Below the pieces are notes generated by a model. It did no database searches and was not told where the DNA came from. It was given only the letters and a program-made list of their open reading frames with translations. DNA of 64,000 nt from CAUZIZ01 sp965219855 (lineage in GTDB: Bacteria; Acidobacteriota; UBA6911; RPQK01; JAJDTT01). Made by a program: the position numbers and the translations under genes. Shown in pieces: positions 38,708 to 47,729 of the stretch. Positions within the stretch are counted from its first letter, which is position 1. Each line of letters begins with the position of its first letter. Location: contig CBDCOR010000026.1 of the NCBI GenBank assembly GCA_965219855.1, positions 310,001 through 374,000 on the forward strand, written 5' to 3'.

Positions 38708-41170
38708 ATGCGCGTACGTTGTACCAGAGGTGCCCCCTTGGCACCCTGTCTAAAGCAGTTGTTTTTGCTTGTCCTTTTCTCGGCCCTGGCTACCAAGGGC
38801 CTGATGGCCGTCGGGACAGCTTTCTTGTCAGGAAAGGTAGTGACGATCTCCAAGGGTCAGCCAGTTTCGGCTGCCGAGATCACCCTGTTCCGATCCGGCG
38901 ACATCGTTGGCAAGGTCCGAAGCAACGATAGAGGATCATTCCAGATTCCAAGTCTTGAAGCCGGTGAGTACGAGTTGGAAGGGAGAGCTCAGGGACATCT
39001 TCCCATTCGGTACCGATTCTCCTTGAGCCCCCGGCAAGTGCTCTCCTTGACCCTGGAACTGACACCACGCCCTTCCAGTAGGGAGTACCTCGAGGTGGTG
39101 GCATCCGCTGAGGTGGACGCTGTCGGCACCGGGTCGACCCGCCATCTCACCCAACAAGACCTACAGTCGCTTCCCTCCAGCTCCACCCGAGACATCCCCA
39201 CCCTGGCTGAGAACCTCTTGCCGGGGGCGTTGTTGGGCCACGACAACTTCGTCCATGTGCGAGGCAACGAGCTCTCGCTGCATCAGTACATCAACGGAGT
39301 AGCTTTTCTGGACAACTCCCACCAGCATTTCAGTGCCGGTTTGAGTCCCCGCCTCTTCGAGTCTGTCAATTTCATCACCGGGGGCTTTCCTGCCGAGTTT
39401 GGCAATCGTTTTGGTGGAGTCCTCGACACCACGACCCGATCTTCTGGAGGGCTTGCAGGCCATGGGTCGCTGGAGATGGGGATCGGCACCGGTCTCCACC
39501 ACGATGGACTGTTCGAGTACGGCGGCACCGCCGGACGCTGGGGTTACTATTTTTTGGGCAACGGCTTCGAGTCGGGTCGCTTTCTGAATCCACCCACCGA
39601 GAGGGAGATCAATGACCTGGGCTATGGCTCCAGTGCCACCGCTCAGCTGGACTACCAGGGGGACAGCGATTCAGTAAAACTCTTCCTCAATGGGGGAGGA
39701 ACCAACTTCCAGCTCCCCAACACTCAGGAGGAGGCAGAGCACGGAAGGGACGCCTTTCGCCGGATCCGCTCCCAGACGGCAATTCTCAATTGGCAGCACA
39801 CCTTCTCGGCGCGAACCACTCTGAACAGCGCCTTCTACGAACGCAACGTCTCCGATCGTCTCTTGGCCAGCACGGATCCGGTGACCCCTCTCGGTGAGGG
39901 TTCGAGAAGTACCCTCGCCACCGGTGCCAAGGCCGACATGCTCCTGTTCCGATCAGGACATACCGTCAAGGTGGGCCTCGACGTTTCGGCCCTGAGGCTG
40001 CGCGAATCCTTCCTTTTCGATTCCCGCGATCATGGAGAGGGGGAGCCGCACCCCGAGGAGCAACACCCCAGCGAGGGTGACTCCCACGGCGAGCAGGGCA
40101 GTGGAGTCCGGCTCTCGCGCAGGCTGGGTCCCACACAACCGGGCGGGAGACCTTACTCGTTCTCTTCCGGCTCGGTGGACAACCTCTTCTTCAGAAGTCG
40201 CGATCTGGGAGGACAGGTCAGCCTGTACATACAGGATCAATTCCCGCCACTCCCCCACCTCAACCTGAGTGCCGGCCTGCGCTGGGACCAGGCCAATCTG
40301 GTAGATTCGTTCCATCAGGTCAGTCCCAGAGTAGGTATGGGCTACCATCTTGCGGGCACCGGTGCCACGGTCCATTTCGCCTACAACCGCTTCTTCACGC
40401 CACCCCCGCTTGAGTACGCGCTGCTGGCCAGCTATCTGGGCAATGAGGCAGCAGAGGCAGAGAGGGAGGAAGGTCACACGGACGTGCTGCTAGGCAACGT
40501 CCAGTCCTACACTCAGGACTACTATGAGGTCGGTTGGAGTCAACGGATTCACAAGCAGTTGACATTGGAGCTGAACACCTATCATCACCGAGGAAAGAAC
40601 GCCTTCGAGACCGCCGAGATCAGCAACACGAGACTCTTTCTCCCCCTGAATTTTCATCGGGCACGCGCCAGCGGTGCCGAGCTTTCTCTTCGCCTGCGCC
40701 AGATTCAATCCCTGGGCCTCAGCGGACACCTACAATACGCCGTGGGTCGAGTCCATTTCTTCGGGCCGGCTTCGGGCGGCTTTCCAGGCGAAGAGCTGGA
40801 GGCTGGCGAGCGAATCCTGCCTGCCTTCGACCAGACCCATACGGGTACGGCCAGTCTCTTTCACCACAGTAGCTGGCGGAATTTCTGGGTGGGTGTCAAT
40901 CTACGCTACGGCAGCGGTACTCCGGCAGAAGAGGAGACCGAGGTCCATGGCCAGCACGTAGTCCGCATTCTTCGTCTGCCCCAGCATCTGACAGCCGACT
41001 TGGCGACCAACGTCACCCTGTGGGAGGAGGAATCCAACCGTTTGGAGCTGGAGTTCAGCGTGACGAATCTGTCCGACAACATCTATAGGATCGCCAAGGA
41101 AAGCGAAGCAACTCCATTCCAATTCGCGCCCAGGCGGGTGGTCGCGGGTCGCCTGAAATGGCACTTCTGA
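38708..41170 (+). CDS. TonB-dependent receptor, metal-transport type
   Basis: 820 residues from ATG 38708 (GGAG upstream). Signal peptide to about residue 38, carboxypeptidase-regulatory-like beta-sandwich (LSGKVVTISKGQPVSAAEIT, about 38-125), plug with NFVHVRGNELSLHQY (about 180-300) and a long outer-membrane barrel ending in Phe (RLKWHF). An extracellular loop near 440-460 has DHGEGEPHPEEQHPSEGDSH, a His/Asp/Glu run that suggests divalent metal. The neighbouring Cys/His-rich secreted protein fits. TonB/ExbBD are not in the window. Confidence 0.88.
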   Translation: MRVRCTRGAPLAPCLKQLFLLVLFSALATKGLMAVGTAFLSGKVVTISKGQPVSAAEITLFRSGDIVGKVRSNDRGSFQIPSLEAGEYELEGRAQGHLPIRYRFSLSPRQVLSLTLELTPRPSSREYLEVVASAEVDAVGTGSTRHLTQQDLQSLPSSSTRDIPTLAENLLPGALLGHDNFVHVRGNELSLHQYINGVAFLDNSHQHFSAGLSPRLFESVNFITGGFPAEFGNRFGGVLDTTTRSSGGLAGHGSLEMGIGTGLHHDGLFEYGGTAGRWGYYFLGNGFESGRFLNPPTEREINDLGYGSSATAQLDYQGDSDSVKLFLNGGGTNFQLPNTQEEAEHGRDAFRRIRSQTAILNWQHTFSARTTLNSAFYERNVSDRLLASTDPVTPLGEGSRSTLATGAKADMLLFRSGHTVKVGLDVSALRLRESFLFDSRDHGEGEPHPEEQHPSEGDSHGEQGSGVRLSRRLGPTQPGGRPYSFSSGSVDNLFFRSRDLGGQVSLYIQDQFPPLPHLNLSAGLRWDQANLVDSFHQVSPRVGMGYHLAGTGATVHFAYNRFFTPPPLEYALLASYLGNEAAEAEREEGHTDVLLGNVQSYTQDYYEVGWSQRIHKQLTLELNTYHHRGKNAFETAEISNTRLFLPLNFHRARASGAELSLRLRQIQSLGLSGHLQYAVGRVHFFGPASGGFPGEELEAGERILPAFDQTHTGTASLFHHSSWRNFWVGVNLRYGSGTPAEEETEVHGQHVVRILRLPQHLTADLATNVTLWEEESNRLELEFSVTNLSDNIYRIAKESEATPFQFAPRRVVAGRLKWHF

Positions 41171-41194
41171 ACCGGACAGGCATCGGTGGCTCCC

Positions 41195-42436
41195 TCAGCC
41201 CACGATTGTGCTGATATCGATCAGGTGAAGCTGTCGCCCCGCCTTATCCTTTGGTGAATCGATACACACCAGTCTGCCGTCACGGCTGCAGCGCGGATGG
41301 GTGTCGCAGCGCCACTCGCCCGTATATTCCTGAGGCAAGTGGAACAGGCCCAGGGAGACCCGGCGCTGGGTCTTCACGTGATAGAGATGTGGGTTCTGGT
41401 TTCTATCCCGATCGGGATAGCTGTCGCTGAGAATCCACTCATTCCCAGGCAGGTAGGAGCAGTGTCCGGATGGGTCCAGGACACCGGGACCGACGACTTC
41501 GATCTTGCGCGTGCGATCCTGGAACAAGTAGTTGCCCCGACCATGGGAAGGCTGATTTGATTGGGCCAGGATATGGTTCGGATCCCGCCAGATGAAGTGC
41601 GATGTGTATCCATTGTCGTCTAGAATCCAGATGTCACTGCCGTCCGGATTTGCTGTGATCATTCGAGTCAGCCGGCTGCCATCCGGATAGCGCCAGCGGT
41701 GCAGGAAGACGAATCGGGATCCATCCGGGTTGAACAGGAGATGATTGAAGTAGTGCTTGATACCCGGTTCGGCTTTGGGAATTTGTCCCAGTCCCGCGAT
41801 CTGGGCGATTGAGAGAATCAGCTTCGTTTCACCCGTTTCCAGGCTAACCCGCACAATGCCCGACCCTTCTGGTGCCAGATCATTGCTGTGGGGGTCGCTC
41901 ACGCCCGGGTATCCATATCCGGGGCGTACATCGTTGATTCGGCGGAAGTCGGAGGCGATGGCTGTCTTGCCGTCTGGACTCACCGCGTAAACGGGTTGAG
42001 CTATGGTACGGAGCTGCTTCGTTTCGAGGTCCAGGATACGACAGACGAACCGGTCCTCCTCGCGGTCGTTCCACAGAATCTGGCGCGTCGAACCAGGAAG
42101 CCACTGCAGCATACATCCCTGCTGCCAGCACCAGGAGGTGCTTTCCCCGAGTTCGATCCAGCGGTCTCCGTCCTCTAGATCGACCATGCCGATCTGGATT
42201 TTATCCGTAGCTCGGGGCGAACGGTGCTCGAAACCGACCTGCATTCCCAGCACATACCGATTCAAGGGATCGAACTGGAACTTGTCGTAGTAGCCGAACC
42301 AGTGGTGCTGGGGGGGACTGGTGATGGTTCGAACCGGAGGCAATGGTGACGAGGCCCGCTGCCCGGCGGCCGTACAGAGAATGGCAGGTAATACGCTTTT
42401 GATCAGGTGTCTTCGACTCAAGCGAGATCTGCTCAT
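41195..42436 (-). CDS. Tat-exported beta-propeller protein
   Basis: 413 residues from ATG 42436; SRRHLIKSVLPAIL is a Tat signal. Then blades with WFGYYDKFQFDPLNRYVLGM, LQWLPGSTRQILWND, HYFNHLLFNPDGSRFVFLHR and CDTHPRCSRDGRLVCIDSP, as in oligogalacturonate-lyase-like/TolB-like propellers. His residues in HHWFGYYDK, HSNDL, HYFNH and CDTHPR are possible metal ligands. Secreted; substrate unknown. Stop 25 bases from the convergent TonB receptor gene stop. Confidence 0.75.
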   Translation of the reverse strand: MSRSRLSRRHLIKSVLPAILCTAAGQRASSPLPPVRTITSPPQHHWFGYYDKFQFDPLNRYVLGMQVGFEHRSPRATDKIQIGMVDLEDGDRWIELGESTSWCWQQGCMLQWLPGSTRQILWNDREEDRFVCRILDLETKQLRTIAQPVYAVSPDGKTAIASDFRRINDVRPGYGYPGVSDPHSNDLAPEGSGIVRVSLETGETKLILSIAQIAGLGQIPKAEPGIKHYFNHLLFNPDGSRFVFLHRWRYPDGSRLTRMITANPDGSDIWILDDNGYTSHFIWRDPNHILAQSNQPSHGRGNYLFQDRTRKIEVVGPGVLDPSGHCSYLPGNEWILSDSYPDRDRNQNPHLYHVKTQRRVSLGLFHLPQEYTGEWRCDTHPRCSRDGRLVCIDSPKDKAGRQLHLIDISTIVG

Positions 42437-42533
42437 CGTCAATCTACCGACAGGAGCATGCCAAACCGAACAAGCTGGACACCGGATCCGAATGACAGGA
42501 AAGCGACCGGGGGACGGCGGTGCCCGCCTTCGC

Positions 42534-43985
42534 TCATACCAGCAGCCTCTGAATCAGCTTCCCCCCAACGTCGGTCAAACGAAAGTCACGACCCTGGAAG
42601 CGAAAGGTAAGCTTTTCGTGGTCGATCCCAAGCAGGTGTAGGATGGTGGCCTGGATGTCGTGCACGTCAACTTGATCTTCGGTGGAAAAGAAGCCCAGTT
42701 CGTCGGTGGTGCCAATGGTCTGGCCGGGCTTGATGCCAGCGCCCGCAAACCACATCGTATAGGCATCGATGTGGTGGTTGCGGCCCACCGTTTCACGCTC
42801 CTCGCCCATGGGAGTGCGGCCGAACTCTCCGCCCCAGACCACAAGCGTCTCTTCCAGGAGTCCCCTACTCTCGAGGTCTTTGATCAGGGCAGCGCAGGGC
42901 TGATCGACCTCGTGACAGATCTTTTCGAGGGCCCCCTCGAGATTCTCGTTGCCACCGTGGTGGTCCCAATCGGTGTGGTAGAGCTGAACGAAGCGAACGC
43001 CGCGTTCAACCAATCGGCGCGCCAACAGACAATTGTTGGCGAAGGACTCTGCGCCCGGCTCGGCGCCGTAGAGCTCCATCGTTTTCTGGCTTTCGGTCGA
43101 AAAATCGACCAGTTCGGGGCCGCTGGTCTGCATACGGTAGGCCATCTCGTAAGAGGAAATCCGCGTGGCGATCTCGGAATCCTCCATCTCGGCAAGGCGA
43201 ACCAGGTTGAGATCGCGGATGGCTCGAATCGTCTCAGCCTGTCGTCTAGAACTAATCCCCTTGGGGCTCGAGAGATTGAGGATGGGGTCGCCTCCAGTCT
43301 GAAAGGGCACCCCTTGATAGGTAGTGGGAATAAAACCGCTGCCCCAGTTCAAGGCCCCTCCTCGGGGTCCTCGAGGACCCGACTGCAGCACTACGAATCC
43401 GGGCAAATCTTTGGACTCGCTCCCCAGCCCATAGGTCACCCAGGAGCCCATCGAAGGGTGTCCGAAGCGCGTCGATCCGGTGTTCACCAGAATCTTGGCG
43501 GGGGCATGGTTGAAGTTCTTGGTAGACACCGAGCTCAGAAAGGCAAGGTTGTCGACCACCGTGGCGGTGTGCGGCAGCAGTTCAGAAACGTGTCGCCCGC
43601 TCTGGCCATGGCGGCTGAATTCGCGCCTCGAGCCCAGCAGCTTGGGCACTTCCTTGGTGAAGCTGCTCATGAAGGCGAACCGCTTCCCTTCCATGAACGA
43701 AGGCGGGATGGGTTGACCGTTCAACTCAACCAGTTTCGGTTTGTAGTCGAACAGTTCCAGTTGACTGGGTCCACCAGCCATGAACAGGAAAATGACGCTC
43801 TTGGCCCGGGCAGCGAAATGAGGTTTTCCGGGTGCCAGCGGGTTGGAGACCTGGGCCGCGGCGGCACCCAATGACCGGTCATCGACCAACATCGATGCCA
43901 GCGCGAGCTTTCCCAGTCCGACCCCGCACTGCTGGAAAAAGTGTCGGCGAGTGTTCGCTCTCAGCAGGTTTCTATGTAGAGTCAT
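42534..43985 (-). CDS. DUF1501 sulfatase-like Tat protein
   Basis: 483 residues from ATG 43985. Tat-like start (NTRRHFFQQCGVGLGKLALA), then SVIFLFMAGGPSQLELFDYK and ETLVVWGGEFGRTPMGE, diagnostic for DUF1501, an alkaline-phosphatase-superfamily group. Paired with the PSD1 gene upstream (17-base gap), the usual operon of Planctomycetota/Acidobacteriota/Verrucomicrobiota. Function unknown; probably periplasmic. Confidence 0.92.
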   Translation of the reverse strand: MTLHRNLLRANTRRHFFQQCGVGLGKLALASMLVDDRSLGAAAAQVSNPLAPGKPHFAARAKSVIFLFMAGGPSQLELFDYKPKLVELNGQPIPPSFMEGKRFAFMSSFTKEVPKLLGSRREFSRHGQSGRHVSELLPHTATVVDNLAFLSSVSTKNFNHAPAKILVNTGSTRFGHPSMGSWVTYGLGSESKDLPGFVVLQSGPRGPRGGALNWGSGFIPTTYQGVPFQTGGDPILNLSSPKGISSRRQAETIRAIRDLNLVRLAEMEDSEIATRISSYEMAYRMQTSGPELVDFSTESQKTMELYGAEPGAESFANNCLLARRLVERGVRFVQLYHTDWDHHGGNENLEGALEKICHEVDQPCAALIKDLESRGLLEETLVVWGGEFGRTPMGEERETVGRNHHIDAYTMWFAGAGIKPGQTIGTTDELGFFSTEDQVDVHDIQATILHLLGIDHEKLTFRFQGRDFRLTDVGGKLIQRLLV

Positions 43986-44002
43986 CAGCAGCTCCGGGAT
44001 AG

Positions 44003-46555
44003 CTATTCTCTCGTAATAAACTCATCAAGGTTCAGGATCACGCGGGACACGGCCGTCCAGGCGGCCATCTCGACCAGGTCCGCTTCGGGTGGCAGTTCCA
44101 GCGACAGCGACGCCACTGCTTCCCGGGGATTTTTCATGAAATCTTTGCGCTGCGCTAGCAAGAAGGTCTCCAGCCGCTCCTCCTCCTGCGGTCGGAGCTG
44201 TCGGCCAAGCCCAACCCGAAAGGCATAGGCAAGGCGCTTTGAGTGGTCGGAAGGAGCTTCCCTGAGGACCCTCGCCGCCAGCCCCTGGGCAAACTCGTAG
44301 AAGGCTTCATCATTGAGGAGCGTCAGGGCTTGCAGGGGGGTATTCGAGCGGTTCCGCCTACTGCAGCTGGTGGTGGAATCGGGTGCGTCAAAGACCATGA
44401 GGCCGGGATGCGGACTCGAGCGCCAGAAGTAGGTATACATCCCCCTCCGGTAGCGCGCCGCGTCGGTGGCGGCCGTCCATTTGCGATCCACTTGAGTGAC
44501 CTTGCCGGCACCTTCAGGCTGTGGAGGAAAAACGCTCGGCCCACCTATCGTCCTGTTCAGCAAACCGGACACTGACAAGCCCACATCGCGTACAATCTCT
44601 GCTTCCAGACGCAGCCGGTTCTGACGGCCCAGAAGACGGTTCCTGGGGTCCACTGCCAGGAGCCCATCTCGGCCTCGAGAAGACTGGCGATAGGTTCCAG
44701 AGGCGACGATCAATCGGTGCATCGCTTTGAGGCTCCAGTCTCGTGCCACCAGCTCCGAGGCCAGCCAGTCCAGCAGCTCGGGATGAGTAGGTGGCGAGCC
44801 CTGGGTGCCGAAATCGTTCTCAGTCTCGACCAGCCCCGCTCCGAAGTAACGCTGCCAGATCCGGTTGACAGTCACTCGAGGTGTGAGCGGATTCTGTGGG
44901 TCAACCAGCCAACGTGCTAGATCCAGACGAGTCGGATTCTGCTTCGGCGGCAGCGGCGGCAATAGGGAGGGGGCCGCCGGATCGACCCGGACCCCCCTCC
45001 TCAAGAAGTCGCCGCCCAGATGAATATAGGTCTCCCGAGGCTGAGACAGTTCTTGCATGACCAGGGACCGTGGGATTTCGGGCTCGAGCTTCTCGAGAGC
45101 CTCAAGGCCGGACTGGCGGGTCGTGTAGCACAGGTCCGTCGCTTTGAAGGCATTCTCCAGGCTCTTCTTCTGAAAGTCGTTTCGCTCCTGAGGTGGGATG
45201 GCAAGGATCTTCACAATCCCGGGCTTGAGCTCTGCCCGCTTTTCCTTGGTAAGGGTCCCCTCCCACTCGGGCTGTCGGGTCAGGAGTTTCTTTTCGTACT
45301 GCTCCAGGTCACTCTGAAGCAGAGCACGCTGGGCATGGAGGATCTCCCTGCGGGCCAGCTGCTCCGGCGTGCCCAATTCCAGGATTGGCTCGTCTGCAGT
45401 TTCTCGCTTTTCCTCGTCGTGCTCTCCGCTGAGCTCATCGATACTGTTGAAGAACGCAAAGAGCTGGTAATACTCGCGCTGAGAAATAGGGTCGTACTTA
45501 TGGTCGTGGCAGCGAGCGCAGCCTAGTGTCAGGCCCAGCAGCGCGGAGCCGGTAGTGCTCACACGATCGGCTACGGCTTCCACTCGATATTGCTCGAAGT
45601 CGATGCCTCCTTCCAGGTTCAACAACGTGTTTCGGTGGAAGCCGGTGGCGATGATCTGCTGCTCGCTGGCGTTGGGTAATAGGTCTCCGGCAACTTGCTC
45701 TATAACGAACTGGTCGAAGGGAAGGTCCTGGTTGAGAGCGTTGATCACCCAATCACGGTAGAGCCAGATGTCGCGCGGTCCATCGATGTTGTAGCCATTC
45801 GAGTCGGCGTAGCGTGCCAGGTCCAGCCAGTGCCGGCCCCAACGCTCCCCGTAGTGGGGAGACTCCAACAGCCTGTCTACCAAGCGTTCGTAGGCGTCTG
45901 GACGGGTGTCACCGAGAAACTCTTCCAGCTCGGTGGGGCTGGGCGCCAGGCCCAACAAGTCGAGGCTCAGGCGCCGAATCAAGGTTGTCCTGTCGGCTTC
46001 GGGGGAAGGTTTGAGGTCTTCCTCTTCGAGACGGGCCAGGATAAAGCGATCGATTCCATTGCGGACGAAAGCCGAATTCCGTACTTGTGGTTCGGGACTG
46101 CGCCGGATCGCCTGGAACGACCAATGCTTTGAAGAAGTGTGAGGGGCCTTGGAGGGTTGGATCTCGTCCCAGGGAGCACCCAGCTCCACCCAACGCGTGA
46201 GGGCGGCGATCGCCTCATCGGGAAGCTTGTCGCCCGGCGGCATCTTGAGGTTCCCCTCATGGCGAACCGCCTGTAGCAGAAGGGTGTCCTCGGGACGACC
46301 GGGAAGCACGGCTGGACCCCGGTTACCGCCGGCGAGCAGAGCTGCACGACTTTCCACTGACAGACCACTGCTCAGTGCCTGGTCGTTGTGACAGACTCTG
46401 CAGTTGTTCTCGAGTAAAGGCCTGATGCTGGCTTCGAAGAGGAGTGTTGCCTCTGGAGCGAACTCTTGAGTCGATGCCTGGCCTCGCGTAGGTACGACAG
46501 GCAACACCGCCAGAAGCGCCACCCCGATCAAGAACTGACGAGCGAATCCGACCAT
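44003..46555 (-). CDS. PSD1/DUF1549-DUF1553 protein with cytochrome c domain
   Basis: 850 residues; ATG 46555 gives a good signal peptide (FLIGVALLAVLPVVP), whereas an upstream start at 46600 would add 15 polar residues. PSD1 heme site CRVCHND near residue 52-58, then DUF1549 (GERWGRHWLDLARYADSNGY) and DUF1553 (NPLTPRVTVNRIWQRYFGAG). Partner of the DUF1501 gene. Periplasmic, monoheme. Confidence 0.92.
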   Translation of the reverse strand: MVGFARQFLIGVALLAVLPVVPTRGQASTQEFAPEATLLFEASIRPLLENNCRVCHNDQALSSGLSVESRAALLAGGNRGPAVLPGRPEDTLLLQAVRHEGNLKMPPGDKLPDEAIAALTRWVELGAPWDEIQPSKAPHTSSKHWSFQAIRRSPEPQVRNSAFVRNGIDRFILARLEEEDLKPSPEADRTTLIRRLSLDLLGLAPSPTELEEFLGDTRPDAYERLVDRLLESPHYGERWGRHWLDLARYADSNGYNIDGPRDIWLYRDWVINALNQDLPFDQFVIEQVAGDLLPNASEQQIIATGFHRNTLLNLEGGIDFEQYRVEAVADRVSTTGSALLGLTLGCARCHDHKYDPISQREYYQLFAFFNSIDELSGEHDEEKRETADEPILELGTPEQLARREILHAQRALLQSDLEQYEKKLLTRQPEWEGTLTKEKRAELKPGIVKILAIPPQERNDFQKKSLENAFKATDLCYTTRQSGLEALEKLEPEIPRSLVMQELSQPRETYIHLGGDFLRRGVRVDPAAPSLLPPLPPKQNPTRLDLARWLVDPQNPLTPRVTVNRIWQRYFGAGLVETENDFGTQGSPPTHPELLDWLASELVARDWSLKAMHRLIVASGTYRQSSRGRDGLLAVDPRNRLLGRQNRLRLEAEIVRDVGLSVSGLLNRTIGGPSVFPPQPEGAGKVTQVDRKWTAATDAARYRRGMYTYFWRSSPHPGLMVFDAPDSTTSCSRRNRSNTPLQALTLLNDEAFYEFAQGLAARVLREAPSDHSKRLAYAFRVGLGRQLRPQEEERLETFLLAQRKDFMKNPREAVASLSLELPPEADLVEMAAWTAVSRVILNLDEFITRE

Positions 46556-46625
46556 TGAAACACCCCTGATTTGGTGGATGCGATCAGGGGATTGTATCAC
46601 TTCTTCCCTGACCCCAAGTCCCTAG

Positions 46626-46748
46626 ACTGAAACTTCAAGAAGAGTCGCCGGCAGCACGGCTGAAGGAAGTAGCTTTGGCCTCCAGGCCGAAGTCCTATCC
46701 TTTCGAGCCGTTGGCTCGACGAACGGCGGCCTGGAGACCACCGCTACG
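46626..46748 (+). repeat. Palindromic repeat family R, copy 3
   Basis: ACTGAAACTTCA..., GTAGCTTTGGCCTCCAGGCC, central GAGCCGTTGGCTC, then GGCGGCCTGGAGACCACCGC. Lies between the divergent PSD1 and UspA genes. Confidence 0.85.
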
Positions 46749-46773
46749 ACCTGGACCCAAAGCTTCTTCCCAC

Positions 46774-46789
46774 TGGCCTCCAACTTGCT
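46774..46789 (+). promoter_or_regulatory. Probable sigma-54 promoter of UspA gene
   Basis: TGG-CCTCCAAC-TTGCT: right spacing and perfect -12; -24 TGGC conserved. 27 bases before the GTG at 46817. Confidence 0.6.
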
Positions 46790-46816
46790 ACAGCTGCCCA
46801 AAACGGAGGACGTAGC

Positions 46817-47302
46817 GTGAACATCAAGAGAATCGTGGCGGCAACCGACTTCTCCGAAGCCTCAATGGTTGGCGTCGAAACAGCCTTGAATCTCGCCATG
46901 GAGAGCAAGGCGATCTTGTACCTGTTGCATGTGTTGGAGTTGCCCTCGGGAGTCGATCCCATGGTGGGCCTGGTGAAACCCCCACTGGGCGATTGGCGAG
47001 AGGATGCGATGCGGGCGCTGGAGGAGCTGGTTCCCGAAAACTGGGAAGGCAATAGAGCGGTTCAGAAAGTGATTGTGATGGGTACTGCCACGGCAGAGAT
47101 TGCCCGATTTGCGCAGCAGAAAGCCGCCGACATGATCGTCATTGGAACCCACGGACGCAGAGGATTAGCTCGGCTCTTGATGGGAAGCACCGCCGAGGCG
47201 CTGTTGCGTCAAGCGCCCTGTCAGGTTTTGGTCGTCAAACAGAAGGTCGTGCCAGACGCAGGCCCCGAAGACGTCTCTGGATCTAACCAGTCCCACCGCT
47301 GA
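46817..47302 (+). CDS. Universal stress protein, UspA family
   Basis: 161 residues from GTG 46817 (GGAGGA upstream). Opens RIVAATDFSEASM; nucleotide block GTHGRRGLARLLMGSTAEAL is a full G-x2-G-x9-GS; ends APCQVLVVK with a short tail. Likely ATP-binding. Third UspA gene of the window; like the others it sits near a sigma-54-type site. Confidence 0.92.
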   Translation: MNIKRIVAATDFSEASMVGVETALNLAMESKAILYLLHVLELPSGVDPMVGLVKPPLGDWREDAMRALEELVPENWEGNRAVQKVIVMGTATAEIARFAQQKAADMIVIGTHGRRGLARLLMGSTAEALLRQAPCQVLVVKQKVVPDAGPEDVSGSNQSHR

Positions 47303-47471
47303 AAGTCGAAGATGGCAAGGTCGAACGTTTCACCAGTCGCCCAATCTTTGCGCCCAACGCGAGATTTCTGCGGTGGGTCTTTTCACCCAATCACCGGGGC
47401 GCATGCCCCATGGAATTCCGATCTGGAGGTCAGCTGGGATCGGCTGGTTCACTTGCGAAAGGTCAAACGGT

Positions 47472-47729
47472 ATGGGTTCAGTTGAGAACATCCGTCGAAG
47501 GGTTTCACTCGAAGGACTGTTGGTGGGGGCAGCGTTCTGCACTCTGGCAGTTGCAACGGTGCTCTACGGGGCCAAAGGCTGGTTTCTCCCGGTTGCCTCG
47601 CGTCACGGACCCGAGATCGACAAGATGATGGTCTTCCTGCTCCTCGCGACAGGGGCCATGTTTCTGGTCGGCCACGTTGTGCTCGGCTACGCCATCTCGA
47701 GATTCAGTCGCCAGAAACGGGTTAGTTAG
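47472..47729 (+). pseudogene. Cytochrome c oxidase subunit II-like, truncated by IS
   Basis: ATG 47472 gives an N-terminal membrane helix (EGLLVGAAFCTLAVATVLYG), the periplasmic HGPEIDKMMVFL and a second helix with GHVVLGYAISRF, as in CoxB N-termini. The CuA cupredoxin domain is missing: the frame hits the IS end at 47728 and stops. The rest is not found on the other side of the IS. Confidence 0.75.
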
